Source of the DNA: Bacteroidaceae bacterium
GTDB lineage: Bacteria; Bacteroidota; Bacteroidia; Bacteroidales; Bacteroidaceae
Direction: 5' to 3'
DNA length: 41,887 bases
Assembly: GCA_017617575.1 (NCBI GenBank)
Contig: JAFZVY010000161.1
Coordinates: 1 to 41,887 of the forward strand
Shown: piece after piece, positions 25,481-32,855 of the stretch
How the letters are laid out: every line of letters starts with the position of its first letter
How positions within the stretch are numbered: position 1 is the stretch's first letter
Program-made: the position numbers and the translations under genes
The notes under the pieces: model-generated
Database searches by the model: none
What the model saw: only the letters and a program-made list of their open reading frames with translations
What the model was told of the DNA's origin: nothing

Positions 25481-26515
25481 ATGAAAGAGACAATACTTGT
25501 AACAGGTGGAACAGGATTTATCGGTTCTCACACTACAGTTGAACTTCAGCAAGCAGGATACGACGTCGTTATTATCGACAACCTTTCAAACTCAAACGTC
25601 AATGTTCTCGACGGTATAGAAAAGATTACAGGCATCCGCCCAGCATTTGAGCAGGTTGACCTTAATGACTTCGATAAAGTAGAAGCTGTTTTTGCGAAAT
25701 ATCCAATCAAGGGAGTTATTCACTTCGCAGCATCTAAGGCTGTTGGTGAATCTGTAGAAAAGCCTCTTTTGTATTATAGGAATAATCTCAATTCCCTCAT
25801 GAACGTGCTCGAGCTTATGTCTAAGTACGGAACAAAGGGAATCATCTTCTCATCATCTTGTACTGTATATGGACAGCCAACAAAGGAGAACCTCCCTGTA
25901 ACAGAGAACGCTCCAATCCAGAAGGCACTCTCTCCATACGGTAACACAAAGCAGATTAACGAGGAGATTATACAGGATTATATCCACTCTGGTGCACCAA
26001 TCAAGAGTATCATTCTTCGTTACTTCAATCCAATAGGTGCACATCCATCAGCACTCATCGGTGAACTTCCTAACGGAGTTCCTATGAACCTCATTCCATT
26101 TGTCACTCAGACTGCTATCGGAATCCGTAAGCAGCTCAAGATATTTGGTAATGACTATAATACTCCAGACAAGACTTGCATCCGCGACTACATCTATGTA
26201 GTTGACCTTGCAAAGGCACACGTTAAGGCTATGACACGTGTACTCGACAAGGAGACCGAGCCAGTCGAAGTATTCAACATCGGTACAGGTCACGGCTATT
26301 CAACACTCGAAATCGTAGAAGGATTTGAGCGTGCAACAGGTGTTAAGCTCCCATGGGAGTATGCACCACGTCGTGAGGGTGATATCGAAGCAATTTGGGG
26401 AAATGTTGACAAGGCAAACAAAGAGCTTGAATGGTCAGCAGATACTCCACTCGACGAGATTCTCGCATCCGCTTGGAAGTGGCAAGAGCATCTCCGTGAA
26501 GCAGGTATTCAGTAA
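25481..26515 (+). CDS. galE: UDP-glucose 4-epimerase
   Basis: 344 residues, the standard length. It interconverts UDP-glucose and UDP-galactose for galactose use and polysaccharide synthesis. NAD-binding GGTGFIGSH lies at 9-17. The catalytic Tyr153 and Lys157 are in SPYGNTKQINEE, and the Ser of SSSCTVYG (124-131) completes the short-chain dehydrogenase triad. RYFNPIGAHPS is a GalE-type motif. It is a single gene between a terminator-separated nifJ and a long hairpin region. Confidence 0.95.
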   Translation: MKETILVTGGTGFIGSHTTVELQQAGYDVVIIDNLSNSNVNVLDGIEKITGIRPAFEQVDLNDFDKVEAVFAKYPIKGVIHFAASKAVGESVEKPLLYYRNNLNSLMNVLELMSKYGTKGIIFSSSCTVYGQPTKENLPVTENAPIQKALSPYGNTKQINEEIIQDYIHSGAPIKSIILRYFNPIGAHPSALIGELPNGVPMNLIPFVTQTAIGIRKQLKIFGNDYNTPDKTCIRDYIYVVDLAKAHVKAMTRVLDKETEPVEVFNIGTGHGYSTLEIVEGFERATGVKLPWEYAPRREGDIEAIWGNVDKANKELEWSADTPLDEILASAWKWQEHLREAGIQ

Positions 26516-26727
26516 TTAAAAAAGAATAAGGAAAAATATCTGTAATACTACATATTAAGTAGAAATTGCAGATTATGTCGTGTTTTATTTTGTGTTTGTG
26601 TTGTGGCTATTCTTTTGCGTGAGCAACGGGGTAGCCCATTTTATTGTTTAAAACACAATGTGTTAGGAATTCATAAAACCCAGCACCACGCGTATTGATG
26701 GATTAAGTTTTATATATACATCCGTAC

Positions 26728-26795
26728 ACAAAGACACCCATATCTTCTTCTCGTCAGAAGTACATCTGACAGTAAGAAGATATGGGTGTCCTTGT
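26728..26795. repeat. Long two-tier hairpin
   Basis: The outer 22-bp stem pairs ACAAAGACACCCATATCTTC.. (26728-26749) with 26774-26795, with one mismatch. The inner stem is GTCAGA-AGTACA-TCTGAC (26753-26770), with 3-nt symmetric bulges. No T-run follows, so it is not a plain terminator. Confidence 0.85.
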
Positions 26796-26931
26796 ATTAT
26801 GATATATATTGTTGACATGAGCTTGTCATTTGTTTTTACAGATTCCAGCCGAGATAAATGTGCAGATGTGTAATATTATTATTTACAACATTCCCCTTGT
26901 TTGTGAAAAAAGTTGATTCTGCATTGCACAC

Positions 26932-26969
26932 AAAAAAGGAGTTGAAAAGAATGTGCCTTTTCAACTCCT
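26932..26969 (-). terminator. Intrinsic terminator of the fimbrillin-like lipoprotein gene
   Basis: Minus strand: AGGAGTTGAAAA (26969-26958) pairs perfectly with TTTTCAACTCCT (26948-26937), followed by TTTTT (26936-26932). It lies 23 bp past the stop codon. Confidence 0.85.
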
Positions 26970-26991
26970 CTTGTATGTTTGTTAGTCTTCT

Positions 26992-27882
26992 TTACAAAGT
27001 TACTGTGCCTAAGTCACCCCAATCCGAATTTACGGAGAAACTAAATGATACGTTGGAATAATCAAAGAAAACACCTGAGAATGTGGTAGTATAACCAATC
27101 TTTAATGGTACTTTGTTATATGTCTTTGGGTCAATCACATTATTTGTAGCGTCAAGACCTGCAATAGTCATATTGACATAAGAATTATCTTCGGTAACTG
27201 CATCTTGTGTCAGGAATGTATATGTGAAAGTGGTAATCTTGCCATTCGTTCTTTGTTCTGGTGACACATTAACGGCTGCAGTACGACTGGATGTAGCGGC
27301 TGCATAGCCTGTAATGGCATTGTAAACATTACTTGCTCCGTCAATAGTGAATTGTATCTTCTGTACTTCATCGGGTATGTAACCGTTGAAGTCAAAGGCT
27401 ATCTTAGCAGACTTATGGACAAATGGAACTTCCACATTATTAGCTGTAGTCTTGGAAATGGTAATATCTGCTGTATGGCCATAAAGGTCAACGTACCTTG
27501 AGAATGCAATCTCCGTAGGGTCGTCCATATCAGGATGGTCGCTATCATTGTGACCCAGAACCACAAGCTTGTATGTTCCACACTTCACATTCTCCAAATT
27601 GATGACGCCAAAGGAAGAAGAGGAACTCTCCTGTGTACATTCCTTGTACTTGGTGTAAGAACCATCATCATTAGCCTTGTAAAGCACTAAATCCAGTTTG
27701 GAGAACGCATCTTGCAAGGTATTAGCCCTCGTAACTGTCTGTGAGATATTGATGCCAGAAACATAGAAGCGTACTGATACATAGTCATCACCCTCATCAT
27801 TCGTTACCAAATCATCATTTGTGCAAGCACAAAACATCATTACAGACATAGCTGTAACAATTGAGAAAAATAGTTTTTTCAT
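26992..27882 (-). CDS. Fimbrillin-like (FimA/Mfa-type) lipoprotein
   Basis: 296 residues. A signal peptide with lipobox MMFCAC puts the lipidated Cys at about 20, followed by an acidic TNDDLVTNDEGDD. The body alternates beta strands and has the TRAN segment near residue 53 and the PLKIGYTTTFSGVFFDYS..WG ending seen in FimA/Mfa-like surface pilin or pilin-anchor proteins of Bacteroidales. It is probably exported to the outer surface. No partner anchor, tip or Mfa2 gene is adjacent, so it could instead be an isolated surface lipoprotein. Its upstream region carries a candidate -7 box (TACTTTTG, 27964-27957) and 14-bp TTAGCC repeats in the leader. Family call moderate; export confident. Confidence 0.65.
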   Translation of the reverse strand: MKKLFFSIVTAMSVMMFCACTNDDLVTNDEGDDYVSVRFYVSGINISQTVTRANTLQDAFSKLDLVLYKANDDGSYTKYKECTQESSSSSFGVINLENVKCGTYKLVVLGHNDSDHPDMDDPTEIAFSRYVDLYGHTADITISKTTANNVEVPFVHKSAKIAFDFNGYIPDEVQKIQFTIDGASNVYNAITGYAAATSSRTAAVNVSPEQRTNGKITTFTYTFLTQDAVTEDNSYVNMTIAGLDATNNVIDPKTYNKVPLKIGYTTTFSGVFFDYSNVSFSFSVNSDWGDLGTVTL

Positions 27883-28497
27883 ATTGTTAAAGAAAATGTA
27901 TTATATTTGCCAATCATTTAGCCGTATTAGGTTAGCCGCATTTGATTAGCCAAAAGCAAAAGTAAACCTTTGCAACACAATAGGGTGAGAATCAACGCAT
28001 CTTTTGCGTTCAGCGAATGATTATCCGTGAATTACACAACAAAAGCCCTTGTTTTGTAATCTCCAGTTTACAATCTCAATTTAACATCAACATAATTGTT
28101 TTTATCGTAACACACGCCAGTCCCTTTAAGGTTATTGTTTTACCCCTCGCAAGGATGAAGGTGACTAGTGCTGTGCTTTAGGATAAAAGCATCGTATTGT
28201 ACATTGTGGTAATCGTTCATATATTATATATAATGTCATATTGAAGCTTGCAGTATGTCATAATGTTACTTGCTTCCGAACACTCTGTATCATTTCATCA
28301 TTCGTCTTATTGCAGAAGAATTACGAAGGACTCACGAGACATTAGCGAAGGATTGACGACGGATGACGATGTGTCATAATGTTATTTTCTTCTAATAATT
28401 CTTACAATTGTGAAAGGGACGTCAATAAAATTACTATGCGTGTAGGATAAGATTGGGAAAAAGTGTACCTTTGCACGTGTTTTATAAGTGGAATATT
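27883..28497. other. Divergent non-coding region with short repeats
   Basis: 615 bp. It holds TTAGCCG-type repeats at 14-bp spacing (about 27917-27950), a minus-strand -7 candidate at 27957-27964, a 20-bp near-direct repeat GTCATAATGTTAYTTKCTTC at 28257-28276 and 28373-28392, and the -7 box TACCTTTG (28466-28473) of the esterase gene. No ORF is credible. Confidence 0.65.
28466..28473 (+). promoter_or_regulatory. -7 promoter box of the esterase gene
   Basis: TACCTTTG matches TAnnTTTG; no clear -33 box. It lies within an in-frame 5' extension (ATG at 28453), which favours the start at 28498. Confidence 0.6.
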
Positions 28498-29307
28498 ATG
28501 AAATTAAGAATATCTTACATACTCATCTTGCTCTTAATGTGTGCAAAGTCATTTGCAGGCAAAGGATTTGTGGCTCATAAGGGTGAGGTACAAGGCAGTT
28601 ATAACTTCTGGTTCTATGACCCAGAGGAACAACATGACCCAAGGGCTCATTTCCCTCTTCTTATATTTCTTCATGGCCGAAGCCTGTGTGGAACAAACCT
28701 TGACAGGGTGAAAAGGTATGGCCCTATTCATGCAGTTGCCAAGGGTGCATATATAGATAGTTATATCATGGCGCCACAGAATCCGGGTGGAGCGTGGAAT
28801 CCAGACAAGCTTATGAAGATAGTGGAGTGGGCAAAGGAACACTATGCCATAGACGAATCAAGGATATATGTTTACGGTATGAGTCTTGGTGGTTATGGCA
28901 CGATTGACTTTGTTGCTGCCTATCCTGACAAGATTGCGAGTGCCATGGCAATATGTGGCGGAGCAAGTGCCAAGAATCTTGACGGACTGTCAAAAGTACC
29001 TTTGTGGATTGTTCACGGAACGGCAGACAGAGCCGTGCCTATTGCACAGTCAGATAAAGTTGCAGCAGCAATCAAGGCTACAGGTGACGATTCCAGATTG
29101 ATTTATACCAGACTCAAGGGTGTTGACCACGGACGTCCTGCAAGACTGTTCTACATGAATCAGACATACGATTGGCTCTTTTCCCATAGTCTTAATGATG
29201 AGGGCAGACCAGTAAACAGGGATTTTGAAATCACGTTAGACCTTCTTAATTCTGCATACCAGGATTTGGGAAAGGAAGAGCCTATAGACGAGGAATCGTA
29301 TAAGTAA
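28498..29307 (+). CDS. Secreted alpha/beta-hydrolase esterase
   Basis: 269 residues. MKLRISYILILLLMCAKSFA is a cleavable signal peptide. The alpha/beta-hydrolase fold shows the oxyanion-side LLIFLHGRSLCG (54-65), the nucleophile elbow YGMSLGGYG with Ser129, then HGTADRAVP with Asp177 and GVDHG with His211, a complete triad. It resembles the carboxylesterase / PHB-depolymerase-like esterases that Bacteroidales use on plant polysaccharides, but substrate cannot be read from sequence. It is monocistronic, with its own -7 box; a perfect palindrome ATGTAACA/TGTTACAT (29341-29356) with a following T-run may end its transcript. Confidence 0.88.
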   Translation: MKLRISYILILLLMCAKSFAGKGFVAHKGEVQGSYNFWFYDPEEQHDPRAHFPLLIFLHGRSLCGTNLDRVKRYGPIHAVAKGAYIDSYIMAPQNPGGAWNPDKLMKIVEWAKEHYAIDESRIYVYGMSLGGYGTIDFVAAYPDKIASAMAICGGASAKNLDGLSKVPLWIVHGTADRAVPIAQSDKVAAAIKATGDDSRLIYTRLKGVDHGRPARLFYMNQTYDWLFSHSLNDEGRPVNRDFEITLDLLNSAYQDLGKEEPIDEESYK

Positions 29308-29473
29308 ACATACTTTGTGATGTGGCTTTTATTTGTTATTATGTAACATGTTACATATTTTTTAAAGGTAACATAGTGTAAAGTCGTACATTCTTTCTGT
29401 TTAATTATCTATTATTTGCACGAAATGAAATATCCCCGTGCGGAAAAATGATATATAAAATTTCCTATTTTCC

Positions 29474-29504
29474 TTGGAAATGACTCTAAAAGGATGTATC
29501 TTTG
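29474..29504 (+). promoter_or_regulatory. Bacteroidetes-type promoter with no ORF behind it
   Basis: TTGG (29474-29477), a 19-bp spacer, TATCTTTG (29497-29504). The next credible start codon is over 300 bp away and behind a terminator. Confidence 0.75.
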
Positions 29505-29509
29505 CATTG

Positions 29510-29663
29510 TCAAAATAAAGGTGGCAACCTTGTGTTGCAAAATCTTTAATAGGCGTTAATATATGTTTGGTCGTTTTTCATAAAATAATTAGTTTTAAGG
29601 GTATTAAAAATAGGTGAACAATACGGTGTACGGATCGCGAGATTAGTACACCTAATTTTTTTT
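29510..29663 (+). ncRNA. Candidate small RNA, about 150 nt
   Basis: It is bounded by the promoter at 29474-29504 and an intrinsic terminator (GGTGTAC/GTACACC, then eight T). It starts with two small overlapping hairpins (AAGGT-GGCA-ACCTT and GCAAC-CTTGT-GTTGC), then an AU-rich middle. No ORF with coding character fits inside. It does not match the tmRNA, SRP RNA or RNase P sequences I know. The coordinates assume initiation about 6 nt past the -7 box. Confidence 0.55.
29625..29663 (+). terminator. Intrinsic terminator of the candidate small RNA
   Basis: GGTGTAC (29625-29631) pairs with GTACACC (29646-29652), closing a 14-nt loop containing TCGCGA. TAATTTTTTTT follows. Confidence 0.85.
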
Positions 29664-29700
29664 AAAAATGTTTTGGTATATGATTAGACTATGTTAATAC

Positions 29701-29738
29701 GTCAATATTTTTTACGAAGCTACGTAAAAAATATTGAC
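29701..29738. repeat. 16-bp perfect inverted repeat upstream of a lipoprotein gene
   Basis: GTCAATATTTTTTACG (29701-29716) and its exact reverse complement (29723-29738), loop AAGCTA. It lies about 50 bp ahead of the -7 box TAACTTTG (29789-29796), so it could be an operator or a transcript end. Confidence 0.85.
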
Positions 29739-29788
29739 AAAGTGTTTCTTTTATGCTCTTATTGGGATGTTGAGTGAAGGTTAGCCCT

Positions 29789-29796
29789 TAACTTTG
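29789..29796 (+). promoter_or_regulatory. -7 box of the small lipoprotein gene
   Basis: TAACTTTG matches TAnnTTTG; TTG at 29770-29772 is a weak -33. Confidence 0.55.
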
Positions 29797-29821
29797 TCGT
29801 GTAAGTAAAATGTGTGGATTT

Positions 29822-30385
29822 ATGAATACGACAATAAAGATTCTCTTTGCCACTCTGATGTTGGGTGGCTTTATGGCAAGTTGTAATGATAAGGATGAAG
29901 TGGCTAATCCTGATGATGAACCTATCTTGTATGGTGATATTGCGGATAGGGGCTTCTTCATTAATGGTGAAAGCAAGATACGTGGCTATTTCCCTAATGA
30001 TAGCATAATAAAGGGTTATACTACTCTTACACAGCATGTGATGCATTATACTACGCTGGATAGTGTGGAGCATACCAAGGTGTATGGCTATAACTTTGTC
30101 ATGGTGGCTGAGAAATTCTATAGGATATTTGGCTATGATGTTGCCTTTAATGACGATAGTACTCACATCACCTGTAATGCCAAGTTGTACTTTGAGAGTG
30201 ATAAATCCAAGGAGTATGATGTAACTGTGAACGCTTCCCTTGATTCCATAGGTAGACCGCAGCTTCCTATTGCGCGCGGAACGCTGGATGATGGAAGAAG
30301 TCTGATAATTCAGTTTAGGCGTGTGACTTATAAGTCAAAGTACTCTGATGAAACTCTCTCACCTGATGAGGAGTTTGACATCTAA
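29822..30385 (+). CDS. Small lipoprotein of unknown function
   Basis: 187 residues from MNTTIKILF; an ATG four codons upstream is possible but the shorter form gives a clean lipoprotein signal, ATLMLGGFMASC, with the lipidated Cys at about 21. The mature part opens NDKDEVANPDDEP and is predicted to be beta-rich with many aromatic residues (YGYNFVMVAEKFYRIFGYDV). I do not recognise a family. It has its own promoter and terminator, so it is a single-gene unit. The long hairpin 29701-29738 lies ahead of its promoter. Confidence 0.75.
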   Translation: MNTTIKILFATLMLGGFMASCNDKDEVANPDDEPILYGDIADRGFFINGESKIRGYFPNDSIIKGYTTLTQHVMHYTTLDSVEHTKVYGYNFVMVAEKFYRIFGYDVAFNDDSTHITCNAKLYFESDKSKEYDVTVNASLDSIGRPQLPIARGTLDDGRSLIIQFRRVTYKSKYSDETLSPDEEFDI

Positions 30386-30445
30386 ATATATTGATTTGGT
30401 TAAGAGGCGATGAATGATTCATCGTTGATTCTGGTTATATTTCGG

Positions 30446-30492
30446 TCCGTCCGACATGAGTTTTATTGGCTCTGTCAGACGGATTTCTTTTA
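30446..30492 (+). terminator. Intrinsic terminator of the small lipoprotein gene
   Basis: TCCGTCCGACA (30446-30456) pairs with TGTCAGACGGA (30473-30483) with one mismatch, followed by TTTCTTTTATT. Confidence 0.85.
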
Positions 30493-30614
30493 TTGCTGTA
30501 TGACTGTTAATCGACAGTTCTGTCAGTAAAGTCTGCCATTATTGCATAGTTTTGTCAGTTTTGCGTCTTGGCATTCATTTTGCTATATAATGTTGTAAAT
30601 ATAAAATTAGCATT

Positions 30615-31235
30615 ATGAGCGAAAATATTAACGAAGAAATTAAAGATGTAAACGAAGGCGCACAGGCAACTGACAACGCTGAAGATACAAATAATACTGA
30701 GGCTACAGAGGCAACAGAGACTGCTGAGGCTACAGAAGATGGTGCTGAGGCTGCTGCTGAAGAGCCAAAGGAACTGACGGTGGAGGAAAAGCTTGCACAG
30801 GCTGAGGCTCAGATTGAGGAACTCAAGAAGCAGGCTCTCTACAAGCAGGCTGAGTTTGACAATTTCCGTAAGCGTGTGATGAAGGAGAAGGCTGAGCTTG
30901 TCCTTAATGGTGGTACAAGGGTTATTACTAATCTCTTGCCATTCATTGATGACCTTGAGCGTGCTGACAAGAATATGGAGTCTCTTGAGGATGTGGCAGC
31001 TGTCAAGGAGGGTGTTACTCTCATCATCGATAAGTTCCTCAAGATTCTTGCTAAGGAGGGATTGCAGAAGATTGATGCCGTTGGCAAGGATTTCGATACT
31101 GACTTCCACGAGGCAATAGCAATGGTTCCTGGTCTTCCTGAAGACCAGAAGAACAAGGTTATTGATTGTGTTGAGTGTGGTTACACTCTTAACGGTAACG
31201 TCATCCGTCATTCAAAGGTTGCAGTAGCTCAGTAA
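30615..31235 (+). CDS. grpE: GrpE nucleotide exchange factor
   Basis: 206 residues. The cytosolic co-chaperone releases ADP from DnaK. The N-terminal 55 residues are acidic and Thr/Ala-rich, followed by a long coiled coil (about 58-100: LTVEEKLAQAEAQIEELKKQ). The family motif FDNFRKRVMKEKAE and the C-terminal beta domain (DTDFHEAIAMVPG, then GYTLNGNVIRHSKVAVA) are present. dnaJ follows; dnaK is not in the window. The gap to dnaJ is 222 bp and holds repeats. A -7-like TAATGTTG (30588-30595) lies ahead. Confidence 0.96.
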   Translation: MSENINEEIKDVNEGAQATDNAEDTNNTEATEATETAEATEDGAEAAAEEPKELTVEEKLAQAEAQIEELKKQALYKQAEFDNFRKRVMKEKAELVLNGGTRVITNLLPFIDDLERADKNMESLEDVAAVKEGVTLIIDKFLKILAKEGLQKIDAVGKDFDTDFHEAIAMVPGLPEDQKNKVIDCVECGYTLNGNVIRHSKVAVAQ

Positions 31236-31246
31236 AAAAATAAGAA

Positions 31247-31282
31247 CTAAGCGAAGCGGTCTCACTGACCGCAGGGAAGTAA
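31247..31282 (+). repeat. 36-bp palindromic repeat A, copy 5 (perfect stem)
   Basis: CTAAGCGAAGCGGTCTCACT continuing GACCGCAGGGAAGTAA, with a perfect GCGGTC/GACCGC stem and TCACT loop. It starts 11 nt after the grpE stop. Confidence 0.88.
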
Positions 31283-31322
31283 TTAAGAGTTAAGATTTGA
31301 AAATTAAGACTTAAGAATTAGT
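31281..31322 (+). repeat. 7-bp tandem repeat, 6 copies (AATTAAG type)
   Basis: AATTAAG, AGTTAAG, ATTTGAA, AATTAAG, ACTTAAG, AATTAGT, joined to palindrome A. Confidence 0.8.
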
Positions 31323-31457
31323 CGTAACTATCAAGACTTTAGCTTATAAAAAAAATCTTAATAACTTACCTCCTCCTCTTACATTAGTCACTCTCCATTT
31401 CGTGGGAGGACAGGGGTGGGGGACCTAAAAACTTAAAAAAGTTATCCAAAAACTTTT

Positions 31458-32627
31458 ATGGCACAGAAGAGAGATTATTATGAAGTCTTAGGCGTGGATA
31501 AAAGCGCTTCAGATGCACAGATAAAGTCAGCGTACAAGAAGATGGCTATCAAGTACCATCCTGACCGTAACCCTGGCAACAAGGAGGCTGAGGAGAAGTT
31601 CAAGGAGGCTGCAGAGGCTTACGAGGTTCTCCGCGACCCTCAGAAGCGTCAGCAGTATGACCAGTTTGGTTTTGCTGGCATGAATGGTGCTGGTGGATTC
31701 GGCGGTGGTGGTGCAAGCATGAATATGGATGACATATTCTCTATGTTTGGCGATATCTTCGGCGGTCACATGGGTGGCGGATTCAGCGGTTTCGGTGGAT
31801 TCGGCGGTGGTGGTCAGCAGTATCGCAAGCCTGTGTTCCGTGGACGTGACCAGCGTATGCGCATCCAGCTCGACTTGACTGAGGTAGTAAATGGTACTAC
31901 TAAGAAGTTCAAGGTGAAGAAGGATGTGAAGTGTGAGCACTGTAATGGTTCTGGTTCTGCTGATGGCAAGACAGAGACATGTTCTACGTGTGGTGGTAGA
32001 GGATTCGTCATTCGTCAGCAGCGTTCCATCCTTGGTATGATGCAGACACAGAGTGAGTGTCCTCAGTGTCATGGTGAGGGTACTGTAATCAAGAACAAGT
32101 GTCCATACTGTCATGGTGAAGGTATCGTGGCAGGTGAAAGCATAGAGGAGGTTAAGTTCCCTGCTGGTCTTCAGGAGGGTATGGTACTCAACCTTGAGGG
32201 TCGTGGAGGTGCTGGCCGTCATAACGGTGTGCCTGGTGACCTTCAGGTGGTTATCACAGAAAAGCCACATCCAGAGCTTGTACGTGATGGCAACGACCTT
32301 GTATATAACCTCTTGCTTACAATACCACAGGCAACACTCGGTTGTCAGGTTGAGGTTCCAACGGTAGATGGCAAGGCTAAGATAACAATTCAGCCTGGTA
32401 CACAGCCTGGTACTGTTCTCCGTCTTCGTGGCAAGGGTATTCCTCAGGTTCACGGATATGGAAGTGGCAAGGGTGATGAGTTGGTTAACATTAGCGTATA
32501 TATACCAAAGACTCTTACTAAGGAACAGAAGGCTGCACTTGAGTCATTTGCTGAGACTGATGAATTTGCTCCAGATGATTCAACAAAGAAGAGCATCTTC
32601 TCTAAGTTCAAGGCTATATTTGAATAA
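31458..32627 (+). CDS. dnaJ: Chaperone protein DnaJ
   Basis: 389 residues, the full type I form. It hands unfolded proteins to DnaK and stimulates its ATPase. The J domain (1-70) has the HPD triad at 34-36. A Gly/Phe region (about 76-125) follows. Four zinc-binding CxxCxGxG repeats are present ([32 protein letters not shown]; about 155-220), then the substrate-binding C-terminal domains. Its leader contains AAACTTAA-type units. A GC-rich hairpin element starts 3 nt after the stop. Confidence 0.97.
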   Translation: MAQKRDYYEVLGVDKSASDAQIKSAYKKMAIKYHPDRNPGNKEAEEKFKEAAEAYEVLRDPQKRQQYDQFGFAGMNGAGGFGGGGASMNMDDIFSMFGDIFGGHMGGGFSGFGGFGGGGQQYRKPVFRGRDQRMRIQLDLTEVVNGTTKKFKVKKDVKCEHCNGSGSADGKTETCSTCGGRGFVIRQQRSILGMMQTQSECPQCHGEGTVIKNKCPYCHGEGIVAGESIEEVKFPAGLQEGMVLNLEGRGGAGRHNGVPGDLQVVITEKPHPELVRDGNDLVYNLLLTIPQATLGCQVEVPTVDGKAKITIQPGTQPGTVLRLRGKGIPQVHGYGSGKGDELVNISVYIPKTLTKEQKAALESFAETDEFAPDDSTKKSIFSKFKAIFE

Positions 32628-32630
32628 GAA

Positions 32631-32667
32631 GGGCCCCCCGACCCCCGAAGGGGGCGGCCATCCGGGT
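32631..32667 (+). repeat. Stop-abutting hairpin B, empty form
   Basis: GGGCCCCCCGACCCC-CGAA-GGGGGCGGCCATCCGGGT. It is the same as 8948-9020 and 13007-13076 but lacks the nested 36-bp palindrome A. Confidence 0.85.
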
Positions 32668-32681
32668 CGCAGGGCATATAT

Positions 32682-32743
32682 AAACACAGAGGACACAGAG
32701 AACTCAGAGTTTTATCTCCGAGTATTCTCTGTGTCCTCTGTTT
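32682..32743. terminator. Long hairpin between convergent dnaJ and lysA
   Basis: The arms 32682-32709 (AAACACAGAGGACACAGAGA..) and 32716-32743 pair over about 27 bases with two mismatches, loop TTTTAT. ATTTTTG follows on the plus strand. The CTCTGTGTCCTCTG words recur at 3229-3254 and 4463-4492. Confidence 0.75.
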
Positions 32744-32827
32744 ATTTTTGACTTCAGAAGCGGACGCTTCTGACACGGTTGCTAAGCCCTTCTGACGATG
32801 GCTGTGTGCCTATGGTGCTTCCTTCTC

Positions 32828-32855
32828 CTCCCCTCGGGGAGGTCGGGTGGGGGCG
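32828..32855 (-). repeat. Stop-abutting GC-rich hairpin after lysA
   Basis: Minus strand CGCCCCCACCCGACC then CTCCCC-GA-GGGGAG, starting at the base after the lysA stop. Confidence 0.8.

Larger units (their letters stand above)
26516..26991. other. Non-coding region between convergent galE and lipoprotein gene
   Basis: 476 bp without a credible gene. It contains the long interrupted hairpin 26728-26795 and the minus-strand terminator 26932-26969. The part 26530-26720 holds no feature I can name. Confidence 0.7.
29308..29821. other. Non-coding region with a small-RNA unit and a long hairpin
   Basis: 514 bp. Palindrome 29341-29356 plus T-run (possible terminator), a full promoter at 29474-29504, a terminator at 29625-29663, a 16-bp perfect hairpin at 29701-29738 and the -7 box of the next gene (29789-29796). 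Confidence 0.75.

Noticed and set aside
26728-26795. Integron attC site
   Set aside because: The symmetric 22-bp stem lacks the R'/R'' core and extrahelical base pattern, and no integrase or cassette is near.
26858-27061. 67-codon plus-strand frame
   Set aside because: It overlaps the terminator and the 3' end of the convergent lipoprotein gene and has no family features.
31527-32453. 308-codon minus-strand frame opposite dnaJ
   Set aside because: Thr/Leu-rich composition typical of antisense to a biased gene; DnaJ on the other strand is unambiguous.
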